Positions 7,379 through 7,704 of a stretch of 7,704 nt of DNA are shown here, in pieces. The notes beneath the pieces were generated by a model, which did no database searches, had not been told where the DNA came from, and saw nothing but the letters and a program-made list of their open reading frames with translations. This DNA comes from Fidelibacterota bacterium (lineage in GTDB: Bacteria; Fidelibacterota; UBA2242; JAFGTP01): NCBI GenBank assembly GCA_021735285.1, contig JAIPHI010000130.1:1-7704 (forward strand), written 5' to 3'. The position numbers were made by a program, and so were the translations under genes. Position 1 is the stretch's first letter, and each line of letters opens with the position of its first letter.

Positions 7379-7566
7379 AAAAATACGGAAGCTGGAGTTG
7401 GTAGAGTAGCGAAGAGGTGAGTAGCCAATAGGTGTTGTCTTCTGAGTTTAAAATATCTATTATTTCCTCTGATTTTGTAGTTTTTAAATTTTTTAAACAA
7501 TCAATAACATCCAAATTTTAAATAATTGATTCATTCTAATAATTCGAAAGTTTAGAATATTCTTTT

Positions 7567-7704
7567 TCCGGGTAGAGCGGCTCGTTGCCTTGCCGCTCCC
7601 CCACAGACCCGTACGAGCAGATTTCCCGCATACGGTTCCTCTTAATTTGGATTCGCCAATCACCACTTGCGCTATTTGCAATCCTTTTGTTAACATTTTT
7701 TTTT
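7567..7704 (-). mobile_element. 3' end of a group II intron (domains V and VI), cut by the window edge
   Basis: Reading the minus strand, 7638 to 7606 gives a 33-base domain V-like hairpin: GAACCGTA pairs with TACGGGTC, enclosing a GAAA loop and a two-base CG bulge. Domain VI follows at once: GAGCGGC (7598-7592) pairs with GCCGCTC (7581-7575), extended by GGG/CCC, with an unpaired A at 7573 in the position of the branch-point adenosine. The 3' end should lie six to eight bases later, near 7567. The sequence between domain V and the window edge would be domain IV or the tail of the intron-encoded reverse transcriptase; no such protein can be recognised in 66 bases. Oddities: an A-G mismatch replaces the usual G-U in the lower stem, and a U-U sits beside the bulge. 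The element may be decayed or a divergent lineage. Domain recognition rests on remembered consensus. Confidence 0.75.

Larger units (their letters stand above)
6738..7566. other. Non-coding region between the operon and the intron end
   Basis: No convincing gene is present in these roughly 830 bases. The left part is the operon's upstream region with a promoter candidate and dyads. The middle has a short 7-base tandem repeat (GGAAACT at 7051-7057 and 7058-7064, then the variant GGAAAAC). It also has a strong ribosome-binding-like AAGGAG at 7183-7188 before a 22-codon frame (7192-7260, plus strand). The right part has three hairpins. Longer open frames here (6958-7149 plus, 7272-7514 minus) start at TTG without a good ribosome site and cross the repeats or hairpins, so I do not call them. 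Confidence 0.6.

Noticed and set aside
7272..7514. 80-codon open frame on the minus strand
   Set aside because: It has a TTG start, no good ribosome site, and crosses all three hairpins including the terminator-like one. The first 28 or so residues look faintly protein-like, so a remnant cannot be excluded.
7493..7696. 67-codon open frame on the minus strand
   Set aside because: It runs straight through the intron's domain V and VI hairpins and across the 3' splice boundary, so the base order is explained by RNA structure, not coding.

Overview
The window is an AT-rich stretch from a diderm (Gram-negative-type) bacterium. It encodes several exported proteins and a probable outer-membrane beta-barrel that ends in a C-terminal phenylalanine. 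I cannot name the species. The protein styles (Ig-like modules before a barrel, a FecR-fold exported protein, a CHASE2 cyclase) would fit the Bacteroidota/Cloacimonadota/Marinimicrobia range, but this is a low-confidence inference.

Positions 6737 down to 4 hold four genes on the minus strand, separated by only 14, 6 and 21 bases, so they almost certainly form one operon. In order of transcription they are: an exported 415-residue protein of unknown family with a CxxC motif; an exported 233-residue FecR-domain protein; an 833-residue exported protein with two Ig-like domains and a predicted barrel; and a 746-residue CHASE2 class III adenylate cyclase with a C-terminal TPR-like tail. The first two genes start with ATG and have normal Shine-Dalgarno sites. 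The last two start with TTG, and each has an in-frame stop immediately upstream. A sigma70-like promoter candidate overlapped by an inverted repeat lies at 6904-6932, with further dyads at 6817-6866.

The gene order suggests an envelope-to-cAMP signalling unit. The three exported proteins could form or sense something at the outer membrane and periplasm. The CHASE2 domain could pick this up on the outer face of the inner membrane and adjust cAMP synthesis in the cytoplasm. The catalytic set of the cyclase is intact. The link between the exported proteins and the cyclase is inferred from gene order only.

Positions 6738-7566 contain no convincing gene. They hold the operon's upstream region, a cluster of three short hairpins at 7302-7378 (one looks like a plus-strand Rho-independent terminator), and minor repeats. 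Positions about 7567-7704 are the 3' end of a group II intron on the minus strand (domains V and VI recognisable). Its body and any reverse transcriptase would lie beyond the right edge of the window.
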